From Piezodorus guildinii (lineage: Eukaryota > Arthropoda > Insecta > Hemiptera > Pentatomidae): DNA of 64,000 nucleotides. Location of the stretch: positions 118,194,977-118,258,976 of the forward strand of contig CM041298.1 in NCBI GenBank assembly GCA_023052935.1, in the 5' to 3' direction. Shown in pieces: positions 1 through 12,245 of the stretch. Every line of letters begins with the position of its first letter. Position 1 is the stretch's first letter. Made by a program: the position numbers and the translations under genes. The notes under the pieces were generated by a model. It worked only from the letters and a program-made list of their open reading frames with translations. It was not told the origin of the DNA and searched no databases.

Positions 1-430
1 AGTAAGTTCTTTATGGATGAGTTTATTTTTAAGTAAGGAGCATTGAGGATTTTTCGAAGGATTTTGGATTGTAAGGATTGAATATGTGAAGAATTTGATG
101 GTTTAGTAGAGCCCCAAAGCTCTTCTCTGTAAGTCCATATCAGCCTTATGATAGTCATGTAGATGAGTCTTTTGTAGTTATGTGGAAGGTTTGAGCATTT
201 GTCCAGTAAGTTTTGAAATAGTCAAAAACATCGAACAGTTTCTTGTCGTTTCAGTCTTGTATGAGGATTCCAACAATGATGTTTGTCAAGATGTAGTCCT
301 AGATATTGGATCTGTTCAACAGGGTTCAAACGGAGTGTTATTGAAGGATACTCTAGGGCAGGATGTTTTTATAAGTTAACGATGAAATAATTGAAATTTA
401 AAACCATATTTTACAATACAAAAAGTGAAT
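1..430 (-). pseudogene. Jockey-type LINE reverse-transcriptase tail, decayed
   Basis: The minus strand resembles the Jockey-like fragment at 59.6-60.3 kb over the stretch encoding the end of the RT domain (W-G-x-[TS]-x-P and S-[RK]-I-[KQ]-x-[FL]-Q-S-K). Stops and shifts break it. It continues beyond the left edge or is truncated there. Confidence 0.55.
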
Positions 431-689
431 AAAATATGAAATACTGGAGACTTAGTAGTTAAATCAAAATTAGTTAAAATATAAAAAAAAGCTAGTGTTA
501 CATAATGAATTGTTTGTTTGCAAATAGAGCAATGCAAGTTTCTATGGCACCAAGCACAAATATATATTTATTGTGGAGAATCCTTAACAATTTTAAGCAT
601 GCAAGACAGAAATTGATATTTTATCAACCCCTTCTTTCATTCCTCCAACAGGAATAGTTAACTGTTCATTAAGAGTATTCATTCATATT

Positions 690-1100
690 CCATTCCTCTT
701 TTGCCAAGTTGGTGTAAAGGTTTTGAAGAAGTGTCTCTACTCCTCCCTTTCGCTGGCTCAGATCTTGGACTCACCCCACGTCAGTCCCACTCTCCTCAGA
801 CTCTGAGGAACTCCCTTCAAACGGTTCTTCTCTTACAACTGTGGGTCTGGTGCCATCCACTTGAGCCTCCATCACTCGTCTCGGGAATCTTCCTTTCTCC
901 ATCCTTTAGACATGCCCAAGCAACCTCAGCTGAGAGCTCCTTATTATGTCCAGCATGAGCTTTGCATCCAGAGTTAGCTTAATGTTCTGGTTTCTTAACC
1001 GATCCGTTCTTGTTTTCCCTACTATGGGAATACTTCGCTATCTTAGGAACCTCATTTCCTGGGTTTGAATTTTGCTCTCAGTTTTCGAGGTTAGGGTCCA
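690..1100 (-). pseudogene. LINE C-terminal remnant (endonuclease-RT type)
   Basis: Minus-strand translation with frame jumps gives W-T-L-T-S-K, then E-M-R-F-L-R, RLRNQNIKLTLDAKLML and LRLLGHV-RMEKGRFPRRVM. This is the usual sequence after the RT domain in RTE-like and related LINEs. Several stops; no intact domain. Confidence 0.6.
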
Positions 1101-1109
1101 TGATTAATC

Positions 1110-1262
1110 CATAGGTGAGAATGGTAGTGTAAATTAAAGAACTGTAAATGGTCAATTTTTTTCTTGGTTGATATTAGGATGTAAAATTTAATCCTATCTG
1201 CGTCTATAAAATCATGTTTATTTGGTCAATAATGTTTACATATTCTAAAAAAGGATTAGTTA
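1110..1262. repeat. Dispersed repeat shared with 59400-59545
   Basis: The stretch around 1215-1255 (TGTTTACATATTCTAAAAAA) recurs on the opposite strand near 59.4 kb with its flank. Identity unknown; possibly a transposon end. Confidence 0.4.
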
Positions 1263-1307
1263 AGGTGCTTTTATGCATCAGTTTCAACTGAGATTCCTTA
1301 TCTTTAA

Positions 1308-1800
1308 GTGGTATTATTCTTGTTCAAAATGGAAGAGAATAAAATTCATTTTCGCCATCTAATGATTTTTTATTTCAGAAAAGGAAAATCTGCTGCACAT
1401 AAGATTAACAAAATTTTCAGTTTGTACAGCCTTAGGAGAAAGCAGCGTCCGTGTTATTGGGCCGTAACGAAAACTGATGAGAATAGGCTTCAGATATTTG
1501 AGGGGACGATCCTCGAAAGATCTATGGACTTATGTTGCAGTAACCCAGATGATGTCAAGGTGGCCAAGCTTGGGAGGCTCAGATGGGCAAGCTATTTAGC
1601 AAGAATGGAGGATATGTCGATTCCCAAGAAGATCCTCCCCAAAGAAATCCATGGCACAAGAAGAGTGGGGCGGCCTAAGTTGAGGTGGATGGAGGCTGTC
1701 ACAGAAGATGCTAGAACCTTACTCAGCGTTAAGAACTGGAGAAGTGCTGCTCAAGACAGTACCAAATAGCCGAGGCTCTTTAAGGCGGGCTGCGATTGGT
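1308..1800 (+). pseudogene. RTE-like LINE C-terminus, decayed
   Basis: The open stretch to 1769 ends in LGRLRWASYLARMEDMSIPK, then KEIHGTRRVGRPKLRWMEAV and a conserved NWRSAAQD. The R-W-x-x-[HY]-[LV]-x-R-M-x-D and G-R-P-[KR]-L-R-W motifs mark the end of the second ORF of RTE-related LINEs. The same ending occurs at 54.6-54.9 kb. The upstream RT domain is missing. Confidence 0.65.
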
Positions 1801-1971
1801 CATTTGATAATGAAAGTTTGAGAGAACTTTTTTTTACAGAACTGACTTTTCAGAACTACAATTTCATCTCGTTGATTTTACACAATATTGTTTAGAAAGG
1901 TAGTTTAGGTGAATGATAAAATGAAAGCATAAGACCAGTAAAAAAAAAAAATAAATAAATTGATTACTTAC

Positions 1972-2169
1972 TTAAGAATTTCAGGATAGATAAATACCAA
2001 TAATACCTCTGTGAGGTGGAGAAACGTGGCAAAGAAGTAAGGCCTTCCAAACGCTTTGCATAGAGCAAAGAGGATTGAAGCCTTTTTCTTTGGCTTTGAT
2101 TCATTCTCAACTTCAACGAAATCAATTCCATTGGCTTCCTTACGGAACCTTGGTGAATTATGGACATTT
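1972..2169 (-). CDS. Gene B exon 7: end of L0 and first TMD1 helix
   Basis: One base, 65 codons, then two bases. A charged stretch (FVEVENESKPKKKASILFAL) leads to KAFGRPYFFATFLHLTEVLL, the start of the first core transmembrane helix, and the exon ends at ...YPEIL before GTAAGT. The next exon, expected to continue with the rest of this helix, is not in the remaining 2 kb. Confidence 0.9.
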
Positions 2170-5100
2170 CTGAAAAGAAATCAGTTAATAAACATTAATA
2201 ATGGATACATCTTTATTGGATTTCATAACAAAATAACTAATATTCATTTACTAATAATTACATTAATAATTATTATAATTGTAATATAAATTAATAATTA
2301 TAATACATTAATAAAATTATGTTTAAATAATCAAAAACGAAGTACAACTCTGGGGCTTTACTAAACCATCAAATTCTTCTCATATCCAATCCTCAATGCT
2401 CCTTATTTTCTCACAAATACACCTACTCTAACCCACTAGTTTCAATCCTTGCTTCCCCTACAATCCCTGAAAATTCTACAAGGCATCTGAAAAGAAGATG
2501 ATCCCGAGATCTTCTAGTTTAGCATAGTTTTTGGAGAGCTGCCAATGGGTAGTATCTCTACATGTGAATCACGACTTAGTTTAATATTATATCACATTTA
2601 CTAGATGTATTTCATAATTAAGTTTGTTTATTGTTTATTCATTTAACGTCACTTTATGCTACTATGGCTAATCGGACGATGCTACAGTGGGAGTCCTAAA
2701 TTTTGCCTATCCAGGTTTTATTAGGATAGGGATCTTTAACGAGTACCTGACATCGCACATGCTCGGGACCACCTTTTTAACGTCCCCTCCGAAGGACGGC
2801 ATAGCTAAGGATTTTTTACTCCCGTTAAAAAATCCTAGGACCACCAGGGGTTTGAACCTGTGACCTTTGGCATAGGAGGCTGATATGCTAACCACCCAGC
2901 TACAAGTGATCCCGCATCATAATTAAGTTGTAAATATCAATAAATATATTTTTTTAATAAAGATAACCAAGAAAAAATAATAATCAAGAAAGAGAAAGAG
3001 AAAAAAAATTGAAGGAGGAAATAACTTGTTACCGAAACCCCAAAGAAAAATATATTTGTCACTAATATCAAAAATGTATAACGGAACCACAATATCATTC
3101 ATTTACTATGAATTACCTCAATAGATAAGAGAACAGCCGAGTCTATTGAGTGATGTTACATCAATTATAAGTAAATAACTTAACTACTCACTTATTTTTC
3201 TTGATTTGTTCATCAAGCCAGAATTTGTTAAAATGATTGAAAATTTGAGCAGCTCTATCTTTATACTTCATCAACCACAAGTCACTCTGCACCAAAGGTC
3301 TCCTGAACCCTTTGTAGACCAGCGTGTCAAACCAGGACAGCAAAATGCGGGAGAGATATGGAGCACGTTCTTCTGGGTTAGCATTCTGCGCATCATAATA
3401 ATATTTAAGAATGTATATTTGATTAAAGAAAATCAATAAACTTGAATTAATCTTATATAAAGTAGGAGCATATGAAATAACAATACCTAGAGTATGATAC
3501 AAATAAAAGAAAATCAAATTTTATACCTTACCTGCAAATAGATACCTGTGGAAAAGAATTACAATAATTTTAAGTATGCATCAAATAAATAATGAAGTAT
3601 CATTTACCGGTTCCCTTAAGATTTGATATAAATAAATGATAATAAGAATAACTAACTATCACGGAGCTACAACTCAGTGACGAGTCTTGGTCTCCTCCAC
3701 CAACTTCCTCCAGTCATCTCTGCTTTGTGCCATCATCATCCAGTTCCTGACTCCAACGACATACCTTAAATCCTTCACCACACCGTCTGACCATCTCAGC
3801 TTTGGTCTCCCTCTTCTTCTTGTGCCCTATGTCTTAGGGATCGCTTCATTCTCCATCCTTGCCACGTGGCCAGCCCATCTATGTCTTCCAAGATTCATCC
3901 TCAGAATGACATCTCGATCATTAAAACTTGTATAAATTTCAGCATTTGTCCGTCTTCTCCAGTTTCCATCGATCTGTACTCCTCCAAATATTTTTTGAAG
4001 AATTTTTCTCTCAAAGATTAGGAGGTCTTGTTAATTCTTTTTGTTGTCATCCATGTTTCCGATGCGTACAGCAGGACTGGGCAGATTAATGCTTTGTTGA
4101 GATATAGCTTGTTCGGCCGGGATAGAAGGCGAGAGGTAAGTCCTTGCCAAGGGCAAAGTAACACTTATTGGCCATCAATATTTTTTTCTTGACTTGGACC
4201 TCAGGTGTGTTGTCTTGTGTTACCAATATCCAACACTTGAATGCACTACTTTTCAAAGTAAGGTGCCGATATTTGTCTCGCAAGATATATATGATGTTAT
4301 TGTATATGGATAATATGTATGTTAGTAAAAGGAAATATAGAAATCATATTCATAAACATTTTAAGTGAATATACGAAATAAAAGTAATATCCAAATAAAT
4401 ATACGATATTTGAGCTTTGTTTAGTAGATAATCTTGAAAAAAATTATTTTAAGGTTAATCACTTCCATGTAGAGGCTAGCACAATTGCTTTCTATGCCTA
4501 AGGTCACAGTTTCAAAACAGAGAGATGGCCCTAAGAATTTTTGGAGGGAGTAAAAAATCTTGGGTCATGCCATCCTTCAGAGGGGACTTAAATGGTGCCA
4601 CAGAACCTGTGTGATTTCAAGTACTTAGGTACTTGTTAAAGATCCAAATCCTAATTAAACCTGGACAGACAAAGTTAAGGACTCCCACTGTAGCATCGTT
4701 CGATTAGCCACAGCAGCATAAAGAGACATTAAATTAATAAACAATATAACAAAAAACTTCTTCGTTACTAAGAACTTGTTCTTGGAAATACTGTTGAATA
4801 CATTTTAACATGATAGCAATAAAATTATTACTGGCTGTAAGTAAAAAGTGATATTAATATAACAAGACAAATTAACAATTTCTGTTAACCCAAGACAGAG
4901 ATTTACAGTAGGTATTACCAAGGGTCACTTACCTTAGTTTATATTTTATTCATTTCTTACTATAAATGTAAATTTCATGGGAAGGGAATGTGGTGAAAAT
5001 TACAAAACTGAGTTTTCAACAGAAATACTTTTTTATGTTTTTGGTGTTCTGAATGTTTGGTATCAAGCTCGAAAAATAAAAGCTGTGAGAAACTGAGGTA

Positions 5101-8100
5101 ATTAGTTATATGTATGGGATGAACCACCTGTGTTAGGCATATTAACCATGGACGAGTGGAAATTGGAAATTAAATAATAATATGTACATAATTGTTTTAA
5201 AACAATAAAAAATTAATAAATAAGAAATAGTTTACCTTTACTAGAGGATATTCTGAATACTTTGGAGGTAAATCGGAAATGCAGTAAAGCAAGAGAATTA
5301 TAATGTATATAAAATAACTTGCAATGTTGGATATCCTCAATACATCTGCTTCTTCCTGAATAAGGAAATTATTAGTCCTAAACAGTTTACCTTTTGATAC
5401 AAACAAAAGTGAAATATAATTAAATTATATATCTTACACCCAAAATTATCCCTGTTATTGAATTATACAACTGTGAAAATCCGAGAAATACAACTAAGAA
5501 CCAAAACAGGAAAAGAAGACCGGACGTTCTCTGGCCATGTTTTCTATGCAATATTACCAAAGAGGTACAGCAAGTCTGGAATCATAAACATCAGTTAGAA
5601 GATAAAAATATTGATGTTAAAACTATTAATAAGTTCAGTCCTTTCGCAAAAAGAATGCTTCTGGAACGTCTTGTGTAAGCTGGTATGGTTTATTAGTTGA
5701 AATCAATTTTTAATTTACAAGCCAAGTGCGATAGTGAAAACTTTTTTTTTTTCAAAACCTGAAAGAAATTTTTCAACGCGAAAAAAGATCGGGGTTTTTC
5801 GGTCACTCGGTCTAAAATAGGTACTTAGTTTTTCCACCGTGAAACGCTTCTCTATGGCTCCACACCGAAGCAAGAAAGTCTAGTTTTCAAACGCGTTTTT
5901 AATTGTTTTATTTTTTAGTAGTGTTAAATACTAGCACAAATATTTCGCGCAAAACTGTAAGATAAAATAATTCAATGACCACTTTAAACCTAATTCATGC
6001 TGTTCTTCGAAAACAATCTTCAAAACTCAACGAAAATTTGTGATTATTTTTGCATAAAACGCTTTTTGATAGTGAGAAATACCAAAAGCCTCTTCTAGAG
6101 GCGTTACTGAAGTTATAGGTAAAATTAAAATTCCTATAAGCGAATGACCGAAAATGATAATATTTCACCGTTTTAATTATTTTTCGAAAATTGCAATTTT
6201 CCAATAGCTCATTTTTTCTTCCTTTATAAGTGGTATTGTGTAATATTTTTGGTTGTTTCGAATAAAATAAAAACATTTTTTCACGTTTTTTTTCCCACCA
6301 GGTTGTTAAATTAATTTTTCAGCTTAGGATTTCAACTTGTTTAGGAATTTATTTAAGACCTATCTCTTGGCGAATGAACTATTTAATATAATTATATACT
6401 CACCAGAGATATAATTTTTATTACAGAAGTATAAACGTCAACTGGATACGTTGGCTCACTCTTAAATAAATTGTAGCAGAATTCAAATATACTAAGAGCT
6501 AGAAGAAGGCTGACGAACACCTGGAGAATAAAATAAAAAATTGGAACTTAAAGGCAAATATAGGTATGTTTGAACTATAAAAATATAAGAAATAATCAGT
6601 ATGCCGTAGAAAAGTAATTTTTTTTTTTAGCACAATCATATATTTATAGTGTGTAATATCTTTCCTCTCGCTTTCCTGAAATTTCTGGAGTAATTTCACG
6701 AAAAGGAACGGAAGTCTGTAACAAGAAGGCCTCAGAAAGACTAGTGAGCCCCATCACTAGACGTGACTCCCATTCGCTCCCATATACCGAATTTTTTTAT
6801 ATTCTCTCTCCCCCTTATAATGCATGTAATGCAGAAAAAGAGATCCCATATTCCTTCCTCTATTTTCGATTTTCAACCCCCAACTCCCATGGGGCTTAGA
6901 AAAAAAAAAAACACAAAAAAAACAAAAAAAAAAAAACAAGAAGGCAGGAAAGTGCGCGCTATTTAATTTTATCAATGACGGTTCGTAGTTCTGAAGTTGG
7001 TCGCCTAATGAATGGTATTAGCTTATTTGATGAAGATTGTGAAGAGTAGGCATTTCCATCGAACTACCTTGAACAATTCAGAACTTTAAGCGAAGGGATT
7101 ATGATCACCCCATCCGTTATAGCGAAAAGAGAGTGATGGTAAGCTGATCGATCAACGCATTTACCCTGTGTAGCTATGATAATTTCGCGTTTACGTATAC
7201 GTGATAAATTACAAGTAGCTTTCAAATTCAGAAAAAAAATATGTGAATAAAATTGTATTGAAACATTATTAAGAAAAAGCTGGTTTTAACAGAAAACTTT
7301 CGCTTACCTCCAGTGTTAAAACCAATTTAAGAATTTTTGTACGTTAATACTGAAGTAATATTTGATTACAGAGATAAGATTTATACATAAAACACTGGAA
7401 AGACGGTCATATTACAACAAATAGGATTAATATTGAAAGTGTATGGAAACTTTTTTGATCTATCATGAACAAATGACATTCTGTCTTGTTTTATATTAAT
7501 GATGAAATTAAAGTAAATGTATCTATTTTTTTTATCTAATATTAGTATTAATAATGTATACATTACGAAATCGTTATGTCGTAAATAAAATCGTATAACT
7601 ATGCAAAATAAAAGCATAATGTATGGAAATTATATTTGAGTGAGTGTATGTAGGAGTCCAAGACGCAGACCAAGTTCCGCAAAAAGGTCTGTGTGTGTGT
7701 GTGTTTTTAGGTGTGTACGACTTTTAGTTTTCGTGTTAGACTTACCACATCTAACACGAAAACTAAAAGTCGTATGAAACTGAAATTCCTCATTTAAGAA
7801 AACTATAGGCCCGAGATGTTACAGTAACTTTTTCATCGAAATCAGCTAACCAGAAGAGCCACTTTATACCATGCATTTTGCACCTTTGTACGATTTTCTC
7901 AAAAGCAGCCTTAACGATTTTGATTTAACTCGTTATATCGATGTAAAATTTAATGGAATTTAATATCATGTAGATTTCATTGTAATTGAAAAAGTCTGAC
8001 AGGGATTAAATGCCGATTTTTTTGGGATTGCATCCATAGGCCTCCAAACGCACCTTTCACAAATTGAAGACTGGTGTAACAACTGGAGAATCAAAGTTAA

Positions 8101-11100
8101 TCAATCCAAATGCAAACATGTCTCCTTCACCCTTCGAAGACAATCCTGCCCTCCAGTTCTCTTTAATAAGGTATCTTGGCATCCTTCTAGACAAAAGACT
8201 AACTTGGAACCCACATACTAGACTTAAACGACAAGAACTTAATTGACGATTTGGACAATTATACAGGCTATTGAACAGAAATTCTAAACTATCTATCGGA
8301 AACAAACTGCTAGTATACAAGACAGTACTGAAACCTATCTGGACCTACGTATTTGAACTGTGGGGGACAGCCAAATTTTTAACATCAAACGCATTCAATC
8401 CTTCCAATCTAAAGTCCTCCGAACAATAGTTAATGCTCCTTATTGTGTATCCAACCATACCTTACACCGCGACCTAAATACTCGTATTCCATTTATTTTA
8501 GACCTTATACCATCAAGATTCTCTAAATTCCATCAGAACCTTATCCATCACCCTATCCGCTAGCTCAATCCTTATCCAGCTCCACACATCCTTACCATCC
8601 TCCAAGAAGGTTGAAACGGCACTGCCTAGAGTACTCTTGTAAGATGTATATTGGAGTTCTAGCATTTGCTAGATTCTTCACTCACGTGCTGTATGTTTTA
8701 AGCATTGTATGTAGGTATTAGCGACTTTCGTATATATTTTTATTGATTTTATTTTGTATATAGTATTATTATTACATAAATTTATTGTTTTGTATTTGTG
8801 TTAATGTAGTATGAATGTTGTACTTTATCACTATTAAAAATGTCCTAAATTGGACTGATTGTAATATTACTCAATAAAGAATTGTTTCTGGAAGAAAAAA
8901 AAATGTATTTACTAACTTTATTTCATATTTCTTAAATTGGTTTTATTAAGAGAGGTAAGTGAAAGTCGTGTGTTTGCCCTTATAATTAAAAAACAATATA
9001 AATATTTGAAATACTCACCAGCTTTGAAATATTTCTCCAATTCCATGGGATATTCCTGGATTTACTGCTGTATACATAGAATAAATCAATAATCAAGAAG
9101 ATCCAGAGAAAGAAAGCAGGGATCCAGATCACAGTCTTTTCCATACAGGGTGTCAACCGTGGTGATTCTGTACTCCATGTTAGGTTTGTGTCCTGAGGGT
9201 AGAAAAATGTTAAGAGTTCATCATAAATAATCAGAGTTCATCAAACGTTTTATGAAAAATTAGTAATGAACAATTATTAAATAATCAAAAGGATAAGAAA
9301 TATTTCAAACACAATGTATTTTCGTTCTCATACTAGATTAAACAATATGGTAATCAATATTTTTCAGATGCGCTAAAAATAAAAAAAACACATGAACCCT
9401 GCTACATATAATGGCACATTGACCCTGCTACATATAATGGGCACATTGAACCTGTACATATATGGACATTCATGAATGATTTTACTTTCACTTTTCTATA
9501 AATGAAATATATACTAAGGGAAAGTATTGCGAACGTGTGAAATTTCTAATTCCAGTTTTCAACGGATTACACATTTTAGGACCCCTTCAGTCTAATAAAC
9601 CAAGTCCTGCAGAAAGGTCTTTGTGTGTGGTGAGTCAAGCGCAAAAACGAAAAGTCGTCGAAACTGATATTTCATATTTAGAACAACTATTGATCAATTT
9701 AACGTCTATCAGGTCTGAAATTAAAGCTCATTCAATGTCCATTAATTTATATTATGATGAGTATTTTCGTATAATGCTTGGTTTCTGTAATATTTACCTT
9801 CATAACGTTAAAATTAGATAAATTTTGGTAGTTGGAACAAAATGTATTGTATGGTCTAAGATATATCGATACCTATAAGACCTACAGAGGTCTATCAGCT
9901 CTCGAATCGAAGCTTATTTAATTTCCATCGATATACTTTATGATGAAAGTTTTCGTATAATGCTTGGTTTCTGTAATATTTACCTTCATAAAGTTAAAAT
10001 TAGATAAATTTTGGTATTTTGGAACCCAAAATGTATTGTATGGTTCTTAATATTCGATACTATAAGACCTAAAAGAGGTCTATCAGCTCTCGATCGAAGC
10101 TTATTTAATTCCATCAATATACTTTATGATGAAATTTTGTATAATACTTGGTTTCTGTAATATTTACTTTAATAAAGTTAAAATGAGGTCAATACCTGGA
10201 TTAGGACCGTTCTGGATGGTCGCCATTTTTGACAATACTGAGTTTCTGTAATATTTATTGTAAAGTTAAAATGAGCAATAATAAAATTCTGATGTCCATT
10301 TTTAAATGGTTTGATATTAATTAAAAGTTAAAATAGCTACTATAGAGTTATTATTTTAAAATTTTAAAAAAAATTATGACATTCTTGTATTAAAATGTCG
10401 ATATAATTTTTCGGTCCCAACTCTTGGACTATAAGACTATCTATTTCTTAGTAATAAGACTTTGAAGTTCTACGATTTGGTATTCTTCGGTTAGGAAATT
10501 TTTCACGAAATCTTCGAACAGCAGCAGCACCGTTTCTATAGTTAATGAATCACACACAGTGAAGATTTTAAAAATATTGCTTTTATTATGAGAACATAAT
10601 ACATATTCTGACTACAATACACTGTGCTGAGGAGTTTGGGTGACTACAAGTGTACATTCCGAGGTCTCCTTCTATGAGTGTGAACAAGTAAATGTTACAA
10701 CTAGAGTGATGAGTTTTGAGGATCAAAGGGTATATATAGCCAGGGTTGTAGAGGGGATGAGGAAGCGGCATGGGCACCACAAAGGAAGGGCTTCCAGGTG
10801 TAGGGTACTGTGTCCTAAGTACAGGTATGTGTTCTTTGTCGGTACTGGTCATTCCTTTCTAGGTTTATGGGGGGCACCCTCAGGTATAGAAAAGGAAGTT
10901 ATTAATTACTCTATATTATTTATTTAGTTAAGTCTCATTCTATAACTTATGCACCTCGCCATAAGTTAAAAGCACGTCTGTTTGTTCTGCAAAAGTGAAT
11001 AAATTGATGGTGTCTCCCATGATAATCATAAATTGAACAGTGCCACAGTATTCACTCAAACTCAAACACACATAACTTGACGAATGATGATAAATACGGC

Positions 11101-12207
11101 GATAATGCACCAACAAACATAAAACTAGACAAACAGATGAACAACTACTGTCATTGCTCATGGTTCATTTGTTTATCAGATGATTAAAACCTGTTATTCA
11201 GTATTAAATAAACTTTGTACAATCAGTCTTAATCAATAATAAATAAATAATAAATATTTAATCTTAGATATCTGTTTAATAAATGAGTTTGAGATATATG
11301 TTAATATGAATTATTTTGTTTATTTTGTGTTAGAGTACACATACCTAAAACTGTGTAATCACGAACACTCTGTATCTTAGAGTGATAATTGACTCAATTG
11401 AAGTGAGCAAAGGCGTAAATCTCCTTTTAATTTCCTTAACGGGATTGAGAAAACTATTTTTCTAAATTGCAATCATTTTTTACGAACTTCTATTACTGAT
11501 AGCACCTTTTATTTTTAACATGGCAGTAGCTAATACAGTACTGAATCTAATTTTAACAAGAGTTTACAGAATGGTAGTTGACACACTAAAAGTAGGACAA
11601 AGGATTGTTGAACACTCCTAAGGTAGATTCAACCCGGCAGATGGCACTGGAATCCTTCTACTCAGAGCTAAATGAAAAAAAAACAAAAACTCAAAGTACG
11701 GTTGGGGAAGGTTTTTGACTACTTTGAGGCCTAATTTCACAAGAAATGCACCCGGTCTGGACCGTACGAATTTTGGTTCCTTTTAAGCCTATCAATATAA
11801 ATGCCTACAAATTAAAAAATAGTCCAAAAATACGCATTTGCCAACCTTTTACATTCTGTTTACTTTCCAAATAAGGATACTTTTTATTTTTCACAACTGG
11901 AAAAAAGTGATTTTTATATTCATCAGTTTAGCATGAAAACAAGGATATTAATTCTATGAAAATGAAAGAAACAAATCACCAACAATTAAATGAAGTTGCG
12001 TGTAACTCCATGGATTAAACATTAGAAAATACCAAGAAAAAATAAGTATAAATATTACTTTCACTTACTATATATAGTAAGGGGAAGTATTGCGATCGTG
12101 AAAATTTTCAAATTCCAGTTTTCAACGGAAATACACGTTTTAGGGTCCCCTTAGTCCAAATAAGCAAGTCCCACAAAAAGGTCTGTGTGTGTGTGTGTGT
12201 GTGTGTG

Positions 12208-12245
<38 letters not shown>

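Noticed and set aside
6757..6975. Overlapping 67- and 72-residue frames on opposite strands
   Set aside because: Driven by A/T runs. Neither has a recognisable domain, and they lie in a gene B intron.
10640..10927. 95-residue plus-strand frame as a gene
   Set aside because: No domain recognised. The block is better explained as a possible solo LTR with TATA and AATAAA on the other strand.
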